From assembly GCA_030726915.1 (NCBI GenBank), contig JANRCR010000027.1, forward strand, positions 1-32,109: a DNA stretch of 32,109 nucleotides, read 5' to 3'. Origin of the DNA: Candidatus Nanopelagicales bacterium (GTDB lineage Bacteria; Actinomycetota; Actinomycetes; S36-B12). How positions within the stretch are numbered: the stretch's first letter is position 1; the number at the start of each line of letters is the position of its first letter. The translations under genes were made by a program, and so were the position numbers. This document shows positions 9,046-17,330 of the stretch, piece after piece. A model generated the notes under the pieces. That model worked only from the letters and a program-made list of their open reading frames with translations. It did not search any database and was not told where the DNA came from.

Positions 9046-10219
9046 GGGGCGTCACAACACCCTCGTTGACGTCAAACCATGCCCCCTGCAGGGATGACGG
9101 CACATCGTTGGGGACAGCCGCGGTGATGAGCACCTGAGGAGCGCTATGCACGCGTTCGGCGAGAAGCTCACGCCGCTGGGTATCCAACTCAGCAAACACG
9201 TCGTCGAGGATGAGGACCGGGGCGGTGGACTCAGCAGTGAGGAGGTCATAGGCCGCCAAACGCAGGGCCAGCGCGGCGGACCAGGACTCCCCATGTGATG
9301 CGTATCCCTTAATGGGAGTCCCAGCCAGTGTCATATCCACATCATCGCGATGGGGTCCGACGAGGGTGATTCCACGGTCGAGCTCGTCGTTGCGTCGCCG
9401 GTCAATCTCCGACAGCACGGCGGTGTACGTCCGGGCCAATTCATCCGCGGTCACATCATCATCCGCGGTCACATCGTCATGGAGCTCCGGCACCGTGACA
9501 CTGCGATACGTCATGTCAATGGTGCTCCCTCTCGGCACGAGCGTGGCATAGGCATGTGCGGCCAGGGGCTGCAACGCTGACGTCAACTCCCGGCGGGCGA
9601 CGATGATCTCCGCACCCAGGCGGGCGAGTTGCTCATCCCACACCTCCAGTGTGCGCACGACCTCGTCGCGATTCGATCGACGTGCCGAGCCCGAGGACTT
9701 CAAGAGGGCATTGCGTTGCTTCAGGACCCGGTCATAGTCGGCCCGCGTGCCGGCCAAGCGTGGTTGCCGCTGGATGAGGAGATCGTCGAGGAACCGTCGT
9801 CGTTCGCTCGGGTCGCCCTTAACCAGGGCGAGGTCCTCGGGGGCAAACGTGACCGTGCGCAGGATGCCCAGGATGTCGCGGGTGCGGGGTGCGGGTGATC
9901 GATTGATGCGAGCTCGGTTGGCTTTGCCCGCGGTGATCTCAATCTCGAGCAGGATGGAGCGGTCATCGCGTACGACATCCGCCCTGATCACTGCCCTGTC
10001 TGCACCCTGCCGAATGAGTGGGGCGTCGGTGGCCACGCGATGACTGCCCAGTGTGGAGAGGTAGCCCACCGCCTCAACGAGATTGGTCTTGCCCTGGCCA
10101 TTGGGGCCCACGAAGGTGTTGATGCCGGGCTCAAGGGAGACCTCGACGTTCGCGTAATTGCGGACGTCGATGAGAGAGACGTGCCGGACACGGACCGGTG
10201 GGTCGGAGGTCGAGGACAC
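9038..10219 (-). CDS. recF: RecF recombination mediator
   Basis: This SMC/ABC-like ATPase loads RecA at single-strand gaps with RecO and RecR. Motifs seen are Walker [10 protein letters not shown] near residue 38, the ABC signature-like [17 protein letters not shown] and Walker [13 protein letters not shown]. The length, 393 residues, is normal. Start GTG 10219 is one base after the dnaN stop codon, without a visible Shine-Dalgarno, suggesting translational coupling to dnaN. An in-frame 18-bp tandem duplication gives the repeated DDVTA stretch in the arm region. Confidence 0.97.
   Translation of the reverse strand: MSSTSDPPVRVRHVSLIDVRNYANVEVSLEPGINTFVGPNGQGKTNLVEAVGYLSTLGSHRVATDAPLIRQGADRAVIRADVVRDDRSILLEIEITAGKANRARINRSPAPRTRDILGILRTVTFAPEDLALVKGDPSERRRFLDDLLIQRQPRLAGTRADYDRVLKQRNALLKSSGSARRSNRDEVVRTLEVWDEQLARLGAEIIVARRELTSALQPLAAHAYATLVPRGSTIDMTYRSVTVPELHDDVTADDDVTADELARTYTAVLSEIDRRRNDELDRGITLVGPHRDDVDMTLAGTPIKGYASHGESWSAALALRLAAYDLLTAESTAPVLILDDVFAELDTQRRELLAERVHSAPQVLITAAVPNDVPSSLQGAWFDVNEGVVTPRD
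9441..9476. repeat. 18-bp in-frame tandem duplication inside recF
   Basis: The 18-bp unit at 9441-9458 (TCATCCGCGGTCACATCA) is repeated directly at 9459-9476 with a single A-to-G change in the last base. On the coding strand it adds six residues (two DDVTA-like copies) to an arm region of RecF that is poorly conserved. It looks like a recent slippage event that kept the frame. Confidence 0.9.
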
Positions 10220-10220
10220 G

Positions 10221-11333
10221 TCAGCCGGCGAGGCGCACCGGCATCAGCAGGTAGCGGTACTCAACGTCGTTGTCTCCCGCACCGCTCAGCACCGCCGGTC
10301 GGGTTGACTGTGTGAAGGACAGCCGGGTGTCGGCGGCATCCAAGGCGGCGAGGCCATCAAGGAGGTACTGGGGATTGAAGGCAATGTCGAGAGGGTCGCC
10401 ATCAAAAGTGCATTCGAGGGTCTCTGTCGCTTGCGCCTCATCCCCCGTGCCAGCGCGCAGGGTGACCTCACCGGCGCCGAAATCCAGTCGCACCGGGGTG
10501 TTGCGCTCTGCGACGAGTGCCACGCGCTTGACGGTCTCGATCAGGTCTGCCGTGACGACGACAGCCGTCGCCAATGTTTCGGACGGCAGGAGTGATCGGT
10601 ACTTCGGGAACTCACCGTCAAGAAGCCGTGTCGTCGTACGCCGCCCGTCTCCTTCGAATCCCATCAATCCCTCACCACCCTCCGCCAATGACAGGTGCAC
10701 CAGGTCAGCAGAGGACAGGGATTTAGCCGTGTCCGCGAGTGTGCGCGCTGGGACAAGTGCCTGGACCTCAAGCGAGGGTGACGCTGGGGTCCAGGTGAAT
10801 TCCCTGACGGCAAGTCTGTAGCGATCTGTCGCCGCGAGGGTGATTGTGGACCCGTCGATCTCCACGCGAATCCCGGTGAGGGTGGGGAGGGTGTCATCAC
10901 GCCCCGCCGCGATGGCCACCTGAGCGACAGCATGTGCAAGATCCGCCCCTGCGATTGTCCCTGAGGATGCCGGCATGGCGGGCAGGGATGGATAGTCCTC
11001 CACGGGGAAGGTCGGCAGCGCGAAGGAGGACTTCCCGCAGACAAGGGATACCCGGGTGCCATCCAATGTGATGACAACAGGCTGAGCGGGAAGGGCCCGA
11101 GAAATCTCAGCAAGAAGTCGTCCTGGGACGAGAGCGCGACCCGCTTCCGTAATGTCCGCGTGCACACCCACACGTGATGATGTTTCGTAGTCAAAGCTCG
11201 ATACGACAAGACCTGACGACTCTGCCTCAATGAGGAGTCCCGCCAGGATCGGTAGCGACGGGCGGCTGGGCAGGGTGCGAGCGGCCCAGGCGACCGAGTC
11301 GGCTAGGGCGTCGCGCTCCACGCGGAACTTCAC
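10221..11333 (-). CDS. dnaN: DNA polymerase III beta sliding clamp
   Basis: The 370-residue product has the three repeated clamp domains. It begins [20 protein letters not shown], and the C-terminal [10 protein letters not shown] ending is the classic beta-clamp tail near the client-binding pocket. It forms a dimeric ring tethering the polymerase. I chose GTG 11333 because GGAGG lies five bases upstream and the downstream sequence aligns with normal beta-clamp starts. The open frame runs 18 codons further to 11387, but that part is not clamp-like and extends into the oriC gap. It is the first gene of the dnaN-recF-dciA run. Confidence 0.97.
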   Translation of the reverse strand: MKFRVERDALADSVAWAARTLPSRPSLPILAGLLIEAESSGLVVSSFDYETSSRVGVHADITEAGRALVPGRLLAEISRALPAQPVVITLDGTRVSLVCGKSSFALPTFPVEDYPSLPAMPASSGTIAGADLAHAVAQVAIAAGRDDTLPTLTGIRVEIDGSTITLAATDRYRLAVREFTWTPASPSLEVQALVPARTLADTAKSLSSADLVHLSLAEGGEGLMGFEGDGRRTTTRLLDGEFPKYRSLLPSETLATAVVVTADLIETVKRVALVAERNTPVRLDFGAGEVTLRAGTGDEAQATETLECTFDGDPLDIAFNPQYLLDGLAALDAADTRLSFTQSTRPAVLSGAGDNDVEYRYLLMPVRLAG

Positions 11334-11455
11334 GGGGGCCTCCGGGTCCGGACCAGTGTGATGTCCGACAGTGTGACAAGTGGGCACGGTCGTGCCCGCA
11401 GACGCGTCATCCTTCCACCTACGTCACCGGGGGGCCAGGGGGTGGTGCGTTCTGG

Positions 11456-11464
11456 GTGTCCACA
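11456..11464 (+). promoter_or_regulatory. DnaA box (one mismatch)
   Basis: GTGTCCACA differs from the actinobacterial box TTGTCCACA only at the first base. It is the box nearest dnaN. Confidence 0.6.
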
Positions 11465-11578
11465 GCAACCGGGCCTGTGGTTGTGCATGAATGTCATCGG
11501 ATGGTGTTACTCGTCATCGTCGTAGCACCGGTGGATGATGGGGACGGACGATGTCGTCACACGTCAAACGGCGAGCCG

Positions 11579-11601
11579 TTATCCACAATGGCTGTGGATA
11601 A
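11579..11601. promoter_or_regulatory. Inverted pair of perfect DnaA boxes
   Basis: TTATCCACA at 11579-11587 (plus) and its exact complement TGTGGATAA at 11593-11601 (minus) face each other with five bases between. Both match the strong DnaA consensus perfectly, so this is the likely high-affinity core of the origin. Confidence 0.9.
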
Positions 11602-11672
11602 CAGGTGGAGAGTTCGACGTTGGGGGTGGATAGCCCGGATATGTGAGGGGATGGCGCCCGTTATGCGCCAGG

Positions 11673-11681
11673 TTGTCCACA
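11673..11681 (+). promoter_or_regulatory. DnaA box TTGTCCACA
   Basis: This perfect copy of the high-GC actinobacterial DnaA box is in the same orientation as the copy 42 bp downstream. Confidence 0.85.
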
Positions 11682-11714
11682 AGGGGAGGGATCTTCCCGA
11701 AGGCCTGGAGGAGG

Positions 11715-11723
11715 TTGTCCACA
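11715..11723 (+). promoter_or_regulatory. DnaA box TTGTCCACA
   Basis: This second perfect copy starts 42 bp (about four helical turns) after the previous box, so both lie on the same helix face. Confidence 0.85.
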
Positions 11724-11802
11724 GGTCTTCCCCATTGTGGGGACAGCGTGATTGTGAGATGTCGGTGGGACTGGTGGGTCGTGACTATGCCCCACGGGGG
11801 CG

Positions 11803-13242
11803 TCAGAGCCGGGATTGCGACTTGATTCGCGCGGTGAGGTCGGCGACCTGATTGTAGAGACTGCGCCGCTCACCGATGAGCTGGCGAATCTTGCGATCGG
11901 CATGCATCACGGTGGTGTGGTCGCGGCCCCCGAAGGCTTGGCCGATCTTGGGGAGGGAGAGGTCGGTGAGCTCTCGGCACAGATACATGGCGATCTGACG
12001 CGCGGTCACCAGGACGCGTGAGCGCGAACTACCGCAGAGGTCATCGACGGTCACTCCGAAGTACGCAGCGGAGGTGGTCATGATTTCTGCCGCCGTAATC
12101 TCCGGACCAGCCTCGGCGGGGAAGAGGTCCTTCAGGACAAGCTCGGCAAGTCCCAAATCAACGGGAGAGCGATTAAGTGAGGCGAACGCCGTAACCCGAA
12201 TCAGGGCACCCTCGAGCTCACGAATGTTACTGGAGACCTTGGATGCGATGAATTCCAAAACCTCCGGGGGTGCTTGCAATCGTTCCTGAGCGCTCTTCTT
12301 ACGCAGGATCGCGATGCGGGTTTCGAGGTCGGGGGGTTGCACATCTGTTGTGAGGCCCCACTCAAAACGAGAACGCATCCGACCCTCGAAGTCCTGGAGT
12401 TGCTTGGGTGCCATGTCTGAGGTGATGACAATCTGCTTGTTGGCGTTGTGCAGTGTGTTGAATGTATGAAAAAACTCCTCCTGGGTCTGGACTTTCCCCG
12501 ACAGGAACTGGACATCGTCGACAAGCAGAATGTCGATATCTCGATACCGACGTTGGAACGAAGAGGACTTGTCATCACGGATGGAGTTGATGAATTCGTT
12601 GGTGAATTCCTCGGAACTGACGTAGCGAACCCGGGTGCCTTTATACAGGGTGCGTGCGTAATGCCCGATGGCATGGAGGAGGTGGGTTTTACCCAAACCA
12701 GACCCTCCGTAGACAAACAGGGGGTTGTACGCCTTGGCTGGCTGCTCAGCGACGGCGACGGCCGCGGCATGGGCGAAGCGATTGGAGGAGCCGATTACGA
12801 ACGTGTCGAAGGTGTACTTGGCGTTGAGGCGGGCATCTTCACTGCGGGCCGCTACGCGGTCGCCGCTGCGGCCGGGTGAGCCGCCACCGGGACGTTCCGG
12901 CTGGGTGTCCGTGAGTTCCAACTGCGCCTGGTACGTGGCATCGGCTACCTCGTCGATCTCGTCTTCATCCGAGGGGGCCGCGATGCTGGGATCCACGGTC
13001 ACAGCCAGTCGAATGTCACGTCCAAGTTGCGCGGACAGCGCCGCGGTGACCACCGGGCGCAGCCGAGTCTCCAAAACATCCTTGGTGAAGTCGTTGGGCG
13101 CGGCGATCAGGGCGGTGTCTTCAACAAGTCCGAGTGGCCGAGTCAAGGCCACAAACGCCCTCTGCTGGGGCGTAAGGGATCCGTCCGTGAGGGAATCCAG
13201 TGCTTTTGCCCACACATCGGCCAGGTCCGTCGTTGTCTCCAC
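11803..13242 (-). CDS. dnaA: Chromosomal replication initiator DnaA
   Basis: This AAA+ initiator binds DnaA boxes and melts oriC. Domains in the 479 residues are: an N-terminal domain I (about 1-85), a linker rich in acidic and Gly/Arg residues (about 85-145), the AAA+ module with Walker [18 protein letters not shown] and Walker [12 protein letters not shown], and the C-terminal helix-turn-helix with the signature [16 protein letters not shown]. The start is GTG 13242 with GGGGAG upstream at good spacing. DnaA boxes lie both downstream (oriC) and upstream (13285-13304), the latter consistent with autoregulation. Confidence 0.98.
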   Translation of the reverse strand: METTTDLADVWAKALDSLTDGSLTPQQRAFVALTRPLGLVEDTALIAAPNDFTKDVLETRLRPVVTAALSAQLGRDIRLAVTVDPSIAAPSDEDEIDEVADATYQAQLELTDTQPERPGGGSPGRSGDRVAARSEDARLNAKYTFDTFVIGSSNRFAHAAAVAVAEQPAKAYNPLFVYGGSGLGKTHLLHAIGHYARTLYKGTRVRYVSSEEFTNEFINSIRDDKSSSFQRRYRDIDILLVDDVQFLSGKVQTQEEFFHTFNTLHNANKQIVITSDMAPKQLQDFEGRMRSRFEWGLTTDVQPPDLETRIAILRKKSAQERLQAPPEVLEFIASKVSSNIRELEGALIRVTAFASLNRSPVDLGLAELVLKDLFPAEAGPEITAAEIMTTSAAYFGVTVDDLCGSSRSRVLVTARQIAMYLCRELTDLSLPKIGQAFGGRDHTTVMHADRKIRQLIGERRSLYNQVADLTARIKSQSRL

Positions 13243-13284
13243 GGGACTCTCCCCTCGTCACGCCCGCCCCACGCTTCCCACAAG

Positions 13285-13304
13285 TTGTCCACAGGTGTGG
13301 ACAT
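13285..13304. promoter_or_regulatory. DnaA boxes upstream of dnaA (autoregulatory region)
   Basis: TTGTCCACA at 13285-13293 is followed by the inverted near-match TGTGGACAT at 13296-13304 (one mismatch). They sit 43-62 bp upstream of the dnaA GTG in the roughly 300-bp dnaA-rpmH divergent gap, where DnaA binding would be expected to modulate its own promoter. A weaker TGTGGACGA occurs at 13377. The rest of the gap holds the rpmH promoter and no gene. Confidence 0.75.
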
Positions 13305-13456
13305 GCGGAATGCGAGGGCTATCGGTCGGACCCTAGTAGCGGACTGCGGACGACTCAAGTGCGGGTGCGAGCAAACTGTGGACGACTTCGGCGTGTCGAC
13401 GACGAGTCCCGCAGGGGTGCTGATTGGATGCACCTCTCATCGGGAGGCTCCCGGAT

Positions 13457-13485
13457 TTGTCGCCTGTGCTTCCTGTCTGTACTGT
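13457..13485 (+). promoter_or_regulatory. Putative rpmH promoter
   Basis: TTGTCG (13457-13462) and TACTGT (13480-13485) are separated by an ideal 17 bp. They would start transcription about 48 bases before the rpmH ATG. Position and spacing fit the vegetative sigma factor. Confidence 0.5.
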
Positions 13486-13539
13486 TATGGGGCCTCGGGC
13501 TGTGCCCGGGGATCCTTAACACTGAGCAGGAGTCAGGTC

Positions 13540-13677
13540 ATGTCGAAGCGCACCTTCCAGCCCAATAACCGACGTCGGGCGCGCACGCATGGCTTCCGCA
13601 CCCGCATGCGCACCCGTGCCGGCCGCGCCATCATGGCAGCGCGTCGAGCCAAGGGCCGCGTGCGCCTGTCGGCCTAA
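13540..13677 (+). CDS. rpmH: 50S ribosomal protein L34
   Basis: This 45-residue, strongly basic protein starts [20 protein letters not shown] and has the family signature [16 protein letters not shown]. It binds 23S rRNA in the large subunit. ATG 13540 has AGGAG seven bases upstream. It is the first gene of the plus-strand run rpmH-rnpA/yidD-yidC-khpB-rsmG, divergent from dnaA. Confidence 0.98.
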   Translation: MSKRTFQPNNRRRARTHGFRTRMRTRAGRAIMAARRAKGRVRLSA

Positions 13678-13698
13678 CGTCCACCGGCGCAGGCTTCT

Positions 13699-14457
13699 AT
13701 GCTGCCGGCGCGCTATCGCCTCACAACGCAATCCGCGATCACGGACACCATCCGTCGTGGTGGGCGAGCGCGCAGCGGAGGCCTAGTTGTCCATCTCGTC
13801 AGTGACCACACCGGCGCGCGGGACAACTCCCTAGGCACCCGGACCGACGGGTCCGCCCCGCGCGCGGCGTTCGCCGTGAGTAGGGCCGTGGGCAATTCCA
13901 CCGTGCGGCATCAGGTGGTCCGGCGAATCCGGGCATTTTTGCCGCCGATCCTGGACACCTTGCCCGCGGGCAGCCGCATGGTGATTCGTGCCCTACCGGA
14001 GGCGGCCGGGCAATCCAGTGCACACCTGCGACGGGACCTCGTGAAGGCCCTGGGGAAGCTCGGTGTCAGCGCGCCGGCACCTCAACCCGTACCCGAGGGC
14101 CCTGTCGCCGAGGTCATCGCGCCCAGTCACCCGCGTCGCCACGGGCTGGCGGGAGTGCTGTGGATTCTGGGAGCACCGGTGCGTGTGCTCCTGCTATCTG
14201 TGATCTGGGTGTATCGCCACACGTTTTCACTCATCCTGCCGCCAACCTGTCGCTACTACCCGAGCTGTTCGGCGTACGCGCTGGGAGCTCTCCAGGAGCA
14301 TGGTGCAGCCAAGGGGAGTGTGCTGGCGGGATGGCGTCTCCTGCGGTGCAACCCATTTACGCCCGGTGGGCTGGACCCTGTGCCGGCGCGGGGGCACTGG
14401 CGACCGGATATTCACCCGGACGGGACCCCGCGCGACGACGTTGGAACAGCGGCCTAA
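13699..14457 (+). CDS. rnpA-yidD: RNase P protein component fused in frame to YidD membrane-insertion factor
   Basis: One uninterrupted 252-codon frame contains two normally separate proteins. Residues 1-120 are RnpA (ARYRLTTQSAITDTIRRGG.., FAVSRAVGNSTVRHQVVRRIR, ..RMVIRALPEA), the protein cofactor of tRNA 5' processing. The RHQVVRR form of the signature is common in Actinobacteria. Residues about 160-232 are YidD, with VYRHTFSLILPPTCRYYPSCSA, the GALQEHGAAKGS segment and LLRCNPFTPGGLDPVP, a small factor helping YidC-dependent insertion. A Pro/Ala-rich linker (about 124-148) joins them. An internal GTG at 14179, in frame and preceded by GGGAG at five bases, could also give a free 92-residue YidD. 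The ATG at 13699 has only a weak AGG upstream. yidC follows. Confidence 0.92.
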   Translation: MLPARYRLTTQSAITDTIRRGGRARSGGLVVHLVSDHTGARDNSLGTRTDGSAPRAAFAVSRAVGNSTVRHQVVRRIRAFLPPILDTLPAGSRMVIRALPEAAGQSSAHLRRDLVKALGKLGVSAPAPQPVPEGPVAEVIAPSHPRRHGLAGVLWILGAPVRVLLLSVIWVYRHTFSLILPPTCRYYPSCSAYALGALQEHGAAKGSVLAGWRLLRCNPFTPGGLDPVPARGHWRPDIHPDGTPRDDVGTAA

Positions 14458-14505
14458 TACTCTTCACGAGCGGCACCGTGCCGCCTGTCCTTCCCCGGAG
14501 TGCGC

Positions 14506-15498
14506 GTGTTCATTATTGACTGGCTCGGCACCGGCGTCAGCTGGATCCTCGTGCAGTTCCATGCCCTCCTGTCGGCCATCGGGATGGATCCCGCGAGTGG
14601 ATGGACCTGGTCCTTCTCGATCGTGGGCCTGGTCATCGTCATTCGTATCATCTTGATCCCGCTGTTTGTGAAGCAGATCAAGGCGCAGCGCAACATGCAG
14701 ATCATCCAGCCGCGCATCAAGGAGATCCAAAAGAAGTACAGCGGTGACCGTGAGAAGCAGTCGCAGGAAATGATGAAGATCTATAAGGAGACCGGCACCA
14801 ACCCGCTGGCATCCTGTCTGCCGATCCTGCTCCAGGCACCCATCTTCTTCGCTCTCTTCAGGGTGCTTCAAGGCATCGCCATGTACAACACCGAGGACCC
14901 CGGTTATGAGGCGCCGGGAGTTTTTGCCTGGCCCCAGTACGCCGATCTGCTGCCCCAGGCACATGAGGCGTCAATCTTCGGTGTCCCTCTGTATGGCTAC
15001 TTCATGGGTGCCAGCGAGGTGGCCGCCGATGGCTTCAACCCATTGAACACTCGGATTTTGTCCCTCATCCTCATTGCTTTGATGACGACGACAACATTCC
15101 TCACCCAGCGCCAACTCATCGTGAAGAATTCCGCTCCTGACAATCCCTTCGTAAAGCAGCAGAAGATTTTGCTGTATGTCTTCCCGGTCATCTTCGCCAT
15201 CGGCGGCATCAACTTCCCGATCGGTGTGCTGATCTACTGGTTGACAACCAACCTGTGGACGATGGCGCAGCAGTTCTACGTCATCCGCAATAACCCGCAG
15301 CCCGGGACGCCTGCTTTTGACGCGTGGGAGCTGCGCAAGGCGGAGAAGGCGGCCAAGAAGAGCGGCGTAGCGATTGTGGTCGAAGAGGAACAGCCGGTGG
15401 AGCCAGCACCACGGGTGCAACCCAAACGCCAAACGCGCAGTAAGCGCAACAAGGGAGGCGGCCCAGCCGCACCCACGCCCACGAAAGGAACGCCATGA
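14506..15498 (+). CDS. yidC: Membrane protein insertase YidC (Oxa1 family)
   Basis: This single-copy actinobacterial-type YidC of about 330 residues inserts proteins into the cytoplasmic membrane alone or with SecYEG. Features are an N-terminal helix, the conserved core entry with the groove arginine in IRIILIPLFVKQ, the cytoplasmic coiled hairpin (QPRIKEIQKKYSGDREKQSQEMMK), NPLASCLPILLQAPIFFALF, later helices, and a basic C-terminal tail ending ..KRQTRSKRNKGGG. I chose GTG 14506 because GGAG lies five bases before it. GTG 14500 in the same frame overlaps that site. Its stop overlaps the khpB start. Confidence 0.96.
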   Translation: MFIIDWLGTGVSWILVQFHALLSAIGMDPASGWTWSFSIVGLVIVIRIILIPLFVKQIKAQRNMQIIQPRIKEIQKKYSGDREKQSQEMMKIYKETGTNPLASCLPILLQAPIFFALFRVLQGIAMYNTEDPGYEAPGVFAWPQYADLLPQAHEASIFGVPLYGYFMGASEVAADGFNPLNTRILSLILIALMTTTTFLTQRQLIVKNSAPDNPFVKQQKILLYVFPVIFAIGGINFPIGVLIYWLTTNLWTMAQQFYVIRNNPQPGTPAFDAWELRKAEKAAKKSGVAIVVEEEQPVEPAPRVQPKRQTRSKRNKGGGPAAPTPTKGTP

Positions 15499-16055
15499 CC
15501 GCCGAGACCGATGCCGCCGTTGTCACCGAGGTTGAGTTAGACGTCGTCGAGGCGCCGGAGACGGACGCCACGGCCCCCACCAAGACGGGCGACCTCCTTG
15601 AGCAGGAGGGGGATGCCGCGGCGGACTATCTCGAGGGCCTGTTGGACATCGCCGATCTCGACGGTGATATCGACATTGACGTCGATGGTGATCGCGCCCA
15701 GGTGTCCATCGTGGAGGTCAACGCGGGTGAGTTGAAGAAGCTCGTGGGGGTCGATGGCGAGGTGCTGGATGCGCTCCAGGAGTTGTCCCGTCTCGCCGCC
15801 GCGCAAGCGACGGGTCAGCGGTCGCGGCTCATGCTGGACATCGGTGGTTTCCGCCTGGCCCGGCGCCGGGAGCTGGAGGCACTGGCCCAGACGGCTATTG
15901 ATGAAGTGACGTCCACGGGTGAGCCGGTGCGGTTGGCCGCGATGAACGCTTTTGAGCGCAAGGTCGTGCACGACGTCGTATCGGCGTCCAGTCTGAGTAG
16001 TGAGTCGGAGGGCGTCGATCCTGATCGGCGCATTGTGATCCGGCCAGCGTCGTGA
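15495..16055 (+). CDS. khpB: KhpB/Jag RNA-binding protein
   Basis: This 186-residue protein has an acidic N-terminus, a KH-like domain (about 65-120, ..VSIVEVNAGELKKLVGVDGEVLDALQ) and a C-terminal R3H domain (about 125-186) with the RLAAMNAFERKVVHDVVS signature. KhpB with KhpA binds RNAs and affects division and envelope genes in Gram-positive bacteria. The ATG overlaps the yidC stop as ATGA, so translation is coupled. Confidence 0.94.
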   Translation: MTAETDAAVVTEVELDVVEAPETDATAPTKTGDLLEQEGDAAADYLEGLLDIADLDGDIDIDVDGDRAQVSIVEVNAGELKKLVGVDGEVLDALQELSRLAAAQATGQRSRLMLDIGGFRLARRRELEALAQTAIDEVTSTGEPVRLAAMNAFERKVVHDVVSASSLSSESEGVDPDRRIVIRPAS

Positions 16056-16088
16056 TGACGTCGGTCCCGAACGACCTCTGATCCGACC

Positions 16089-16748
16089 GTGGACGGACCC
16101 GGCCCGGTGCCTGAGGTGGTATCTCAGGTGGTTCCGGATGCCGCTGCTGCAGATGTGTTGACGCGATACGCGGAGTTTCTGGCGACGGCGGGAGTGGAGC
16201 GCGGGTTGATTGGCCCGCGTGAGGTGCCGCGGTTGTGGGATCGCCACGTGCTCAACTGTGCGGTCGTCACCCCCTTGGTCGCGGCCGGTGCGAAGGTGAT
16301 CGATGTGGGATCCGGGGCTGGCCTGCCGGGTGTGGTGTGGGCCATTGTGCGCGAGGACATCACAGTGACCTGCTTGGAGCCGCTGCAGCGGCGGGCTGTC
16401 TTCCTGGAGGAAGCGGTCACCATGCTGGGACTCCAGGACAGAGTCGTCGTTGTGCGGGCCAGAGCCGAGGACATTGTGCGAGGCCGCGGTCCGGTCACGT
16501 CGTTGCGCTCCAGTGTCGTTACGGCTCGTGCTGTGGCGCCCCTGGAGCGCCTGGCCGGGTGGACCGTGCCACTGCTGTCTCCGGGAGGAACCCTCCTGGC
16601 CCTCAAGGGGCAGTCGGCTGCGGAGGAGGTCTCCCTCGCGTCGGCAACACTGGAGCGGTTGGGTGTTGTTGAGGTGGACATCGTTGAATGTGGGCTGGGC
16701 GTTGTGGACCCGCCCACGATTGTCGTCCGGGCGCGCACGGCTGCGTAG
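16089..16748 (+). CDS. rsmG: 16S rRNA (guanine(527)-N7)-methyltransferase RsmG
   Basis: This 219-residue SAM methyltransferase (GidB) has RLWDRHVLNCAVV, the SAM-binding motif VIDVGSGAGLPGVVWAI, the acidic CLEPLQRRAVFLEE strand and TARAVAPLERLAGW, all typical of RsmG, which modifies G527 in the 530 loop. The GTG start at 16089 lacks a clear Shine-Dalgarno and an internal GTG start cannot be excluded. The gene is intact, but its TAG stop (16746-16748) is exactly where the downstream element inserted: the last base of TAG is the first base of the 9-bp target duplication. Confidence 0.96.
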   Translation: MDGPGPVPEVVSQVVPDAAAADVLTRYAEFLATAGVERGLIGPREVPRLWDRHVLNCAVVTPLVAAGAKVIDVGSGAGLPGVVWAIVREDITVTCLEPLQRRAVFLEEAVTMLGLQDRVVVVRARAEDIVRGRGPVTSLRSSVVTARAVAPLERLAGWTVPLLSPGGTLLALKGQSAAEEVSLASATLERLGVVEVDIVECGLGVVDPPTIVVRARTAA

Positions 16749-16756
16749 ACGCGGCT
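16748..16756 (+). repeat. Target-site duplication, left copy (GACGCGGCT)
   Basis: This 9-bp direct repeat is flush against the left terminal inverted repeat and identical to 18073-18081 beyond the right one. Its first base is the G of the rsmG stop codon. Confidence 0.88.
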
Positions 16757-16777
16757 CCCCCTTCCGAAAGCGTTGAC
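16757..16777 (+). repeat. Left terminal inverted repeat
   Basis: Reads CCCCC-T followed by TCCGAAAGCGTTGAC. It matches the complement of 18052-18072 at 20 of 21 positions, and the one difference is base six. Confidence 0.9.
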
Positions 16778-16844
16778 CTAAAAGTCAGCGGGCCGGAGGA
16801 AGCTTTCCTATGGCCTCACTCTTCGCTGCGGCTGTCCACTGCCG

Positions 16845-17330
16845 TCAAGAGCCAGGAACAAACACGGGCATCGCGTCCAGCACCTTGGTGCAGATGTCGA
16901 CGATCCGTCCCGCCTTGACGCAGTCCTCAAGGACGTCGTCGGGAGCGAGAGGCAGCTCGTCGCGCTTCGGGTACTCCGCGGAGCCGCGCGCCTGCTTCAG
17001 GCGTAGGAACGGACGCAGATCGCGTCCCATCGGCGGATCCAACTGGGTGAGGACCGCGTCGTAGGCCGCTTGGTGATGACCGCGCAGGCTCGTGGTGCGC
17101 AGCCCTTGATTCGCCAACACCGCAGACAGAGCTTTGCGTGCCGCGTCGTAGACCATCGCGTACCCGCCCTCGGGGTCGGTGGCGGCGATGACCCGGGCGC
17201 TGGCCAGGTGCTGACGGGCATGGGCGAGCAGCAGGTCCGCATGCTCACGACTGGCCGGGACCTGCTCCAGCGCGCCAGAGCCGAGCATTGCTTCGATGGT
17301 GCCGCGGCCCTGGTCCCAGCGCAGGCTCAC
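16845..17330 (-). CDS. HEPN-domain protein (probable toxin of MNT/HEPN pair)
   Basis: This 161-residue, mostly helical protein has a HEPN fold: REHADLLLAHARQHLASAR, then YAMVYDAARKALSAVLANQGL and the catalytic-type R-x6-H motif from R78 to H85 within RTTSLRGHHQA. HEPN proteins are often ribonucleases and form toxin-antitoxin modules with MNT nucleotidyltransferases that modify or mask them. The ATG at 17330 overlaps the MNT stop as ATGA, so the two are translated together in fixed order. The stop lies 67 bases from the left inverted repeat. The toxin role is inferred from the family and pairing. Confidence 0.85.
   Translation of the reverse strand: MSLRWDQGRGTIEAMLGSGALEQVPASREHADLLLAHARQHLASARVIAATDPEGGYAMVYDAARKALSAVLANQGLRTTSLRGHHQAAYDAVLTQLDPPMGRDLRPFLRLKQARGSAEYPKRDELPLAPDDVLEDCVKAGRIVDICTKVLDAMPVFVPGS

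Larger units (their letters stand above)
11334..11802. other. Chromosomal replication origin oriC (dnaA-dnaN gap)
   Basis: This gene-free interval of about 470 bp between dnaN and dnaA is the usual actinobacterial oriC position. It has five good DnaA boxes: GTGTCCACA at 11456, TTATCCACA at 11579, its inverted mate at 11593-11601, and TTGTCCACA at 11673 and 11715. I see no clearly AT-rich unwinding stretch, as is common in high-GC origins. It also holds upstream signals for dnaN. The strand switch of core genes between dnaA and rpmH agrees with replication leaving from here. Confidence 0.9.

Noticed and set aside
13885-13940. Degenerate RNase P signature (RHQVVRR rather than RNRxKR) as a sign of a non-functional RnpA
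   Set aside because: Histidine and non-lysine forms at these positions are common in actinobacterial RnpA, so this is not evidence of decay.
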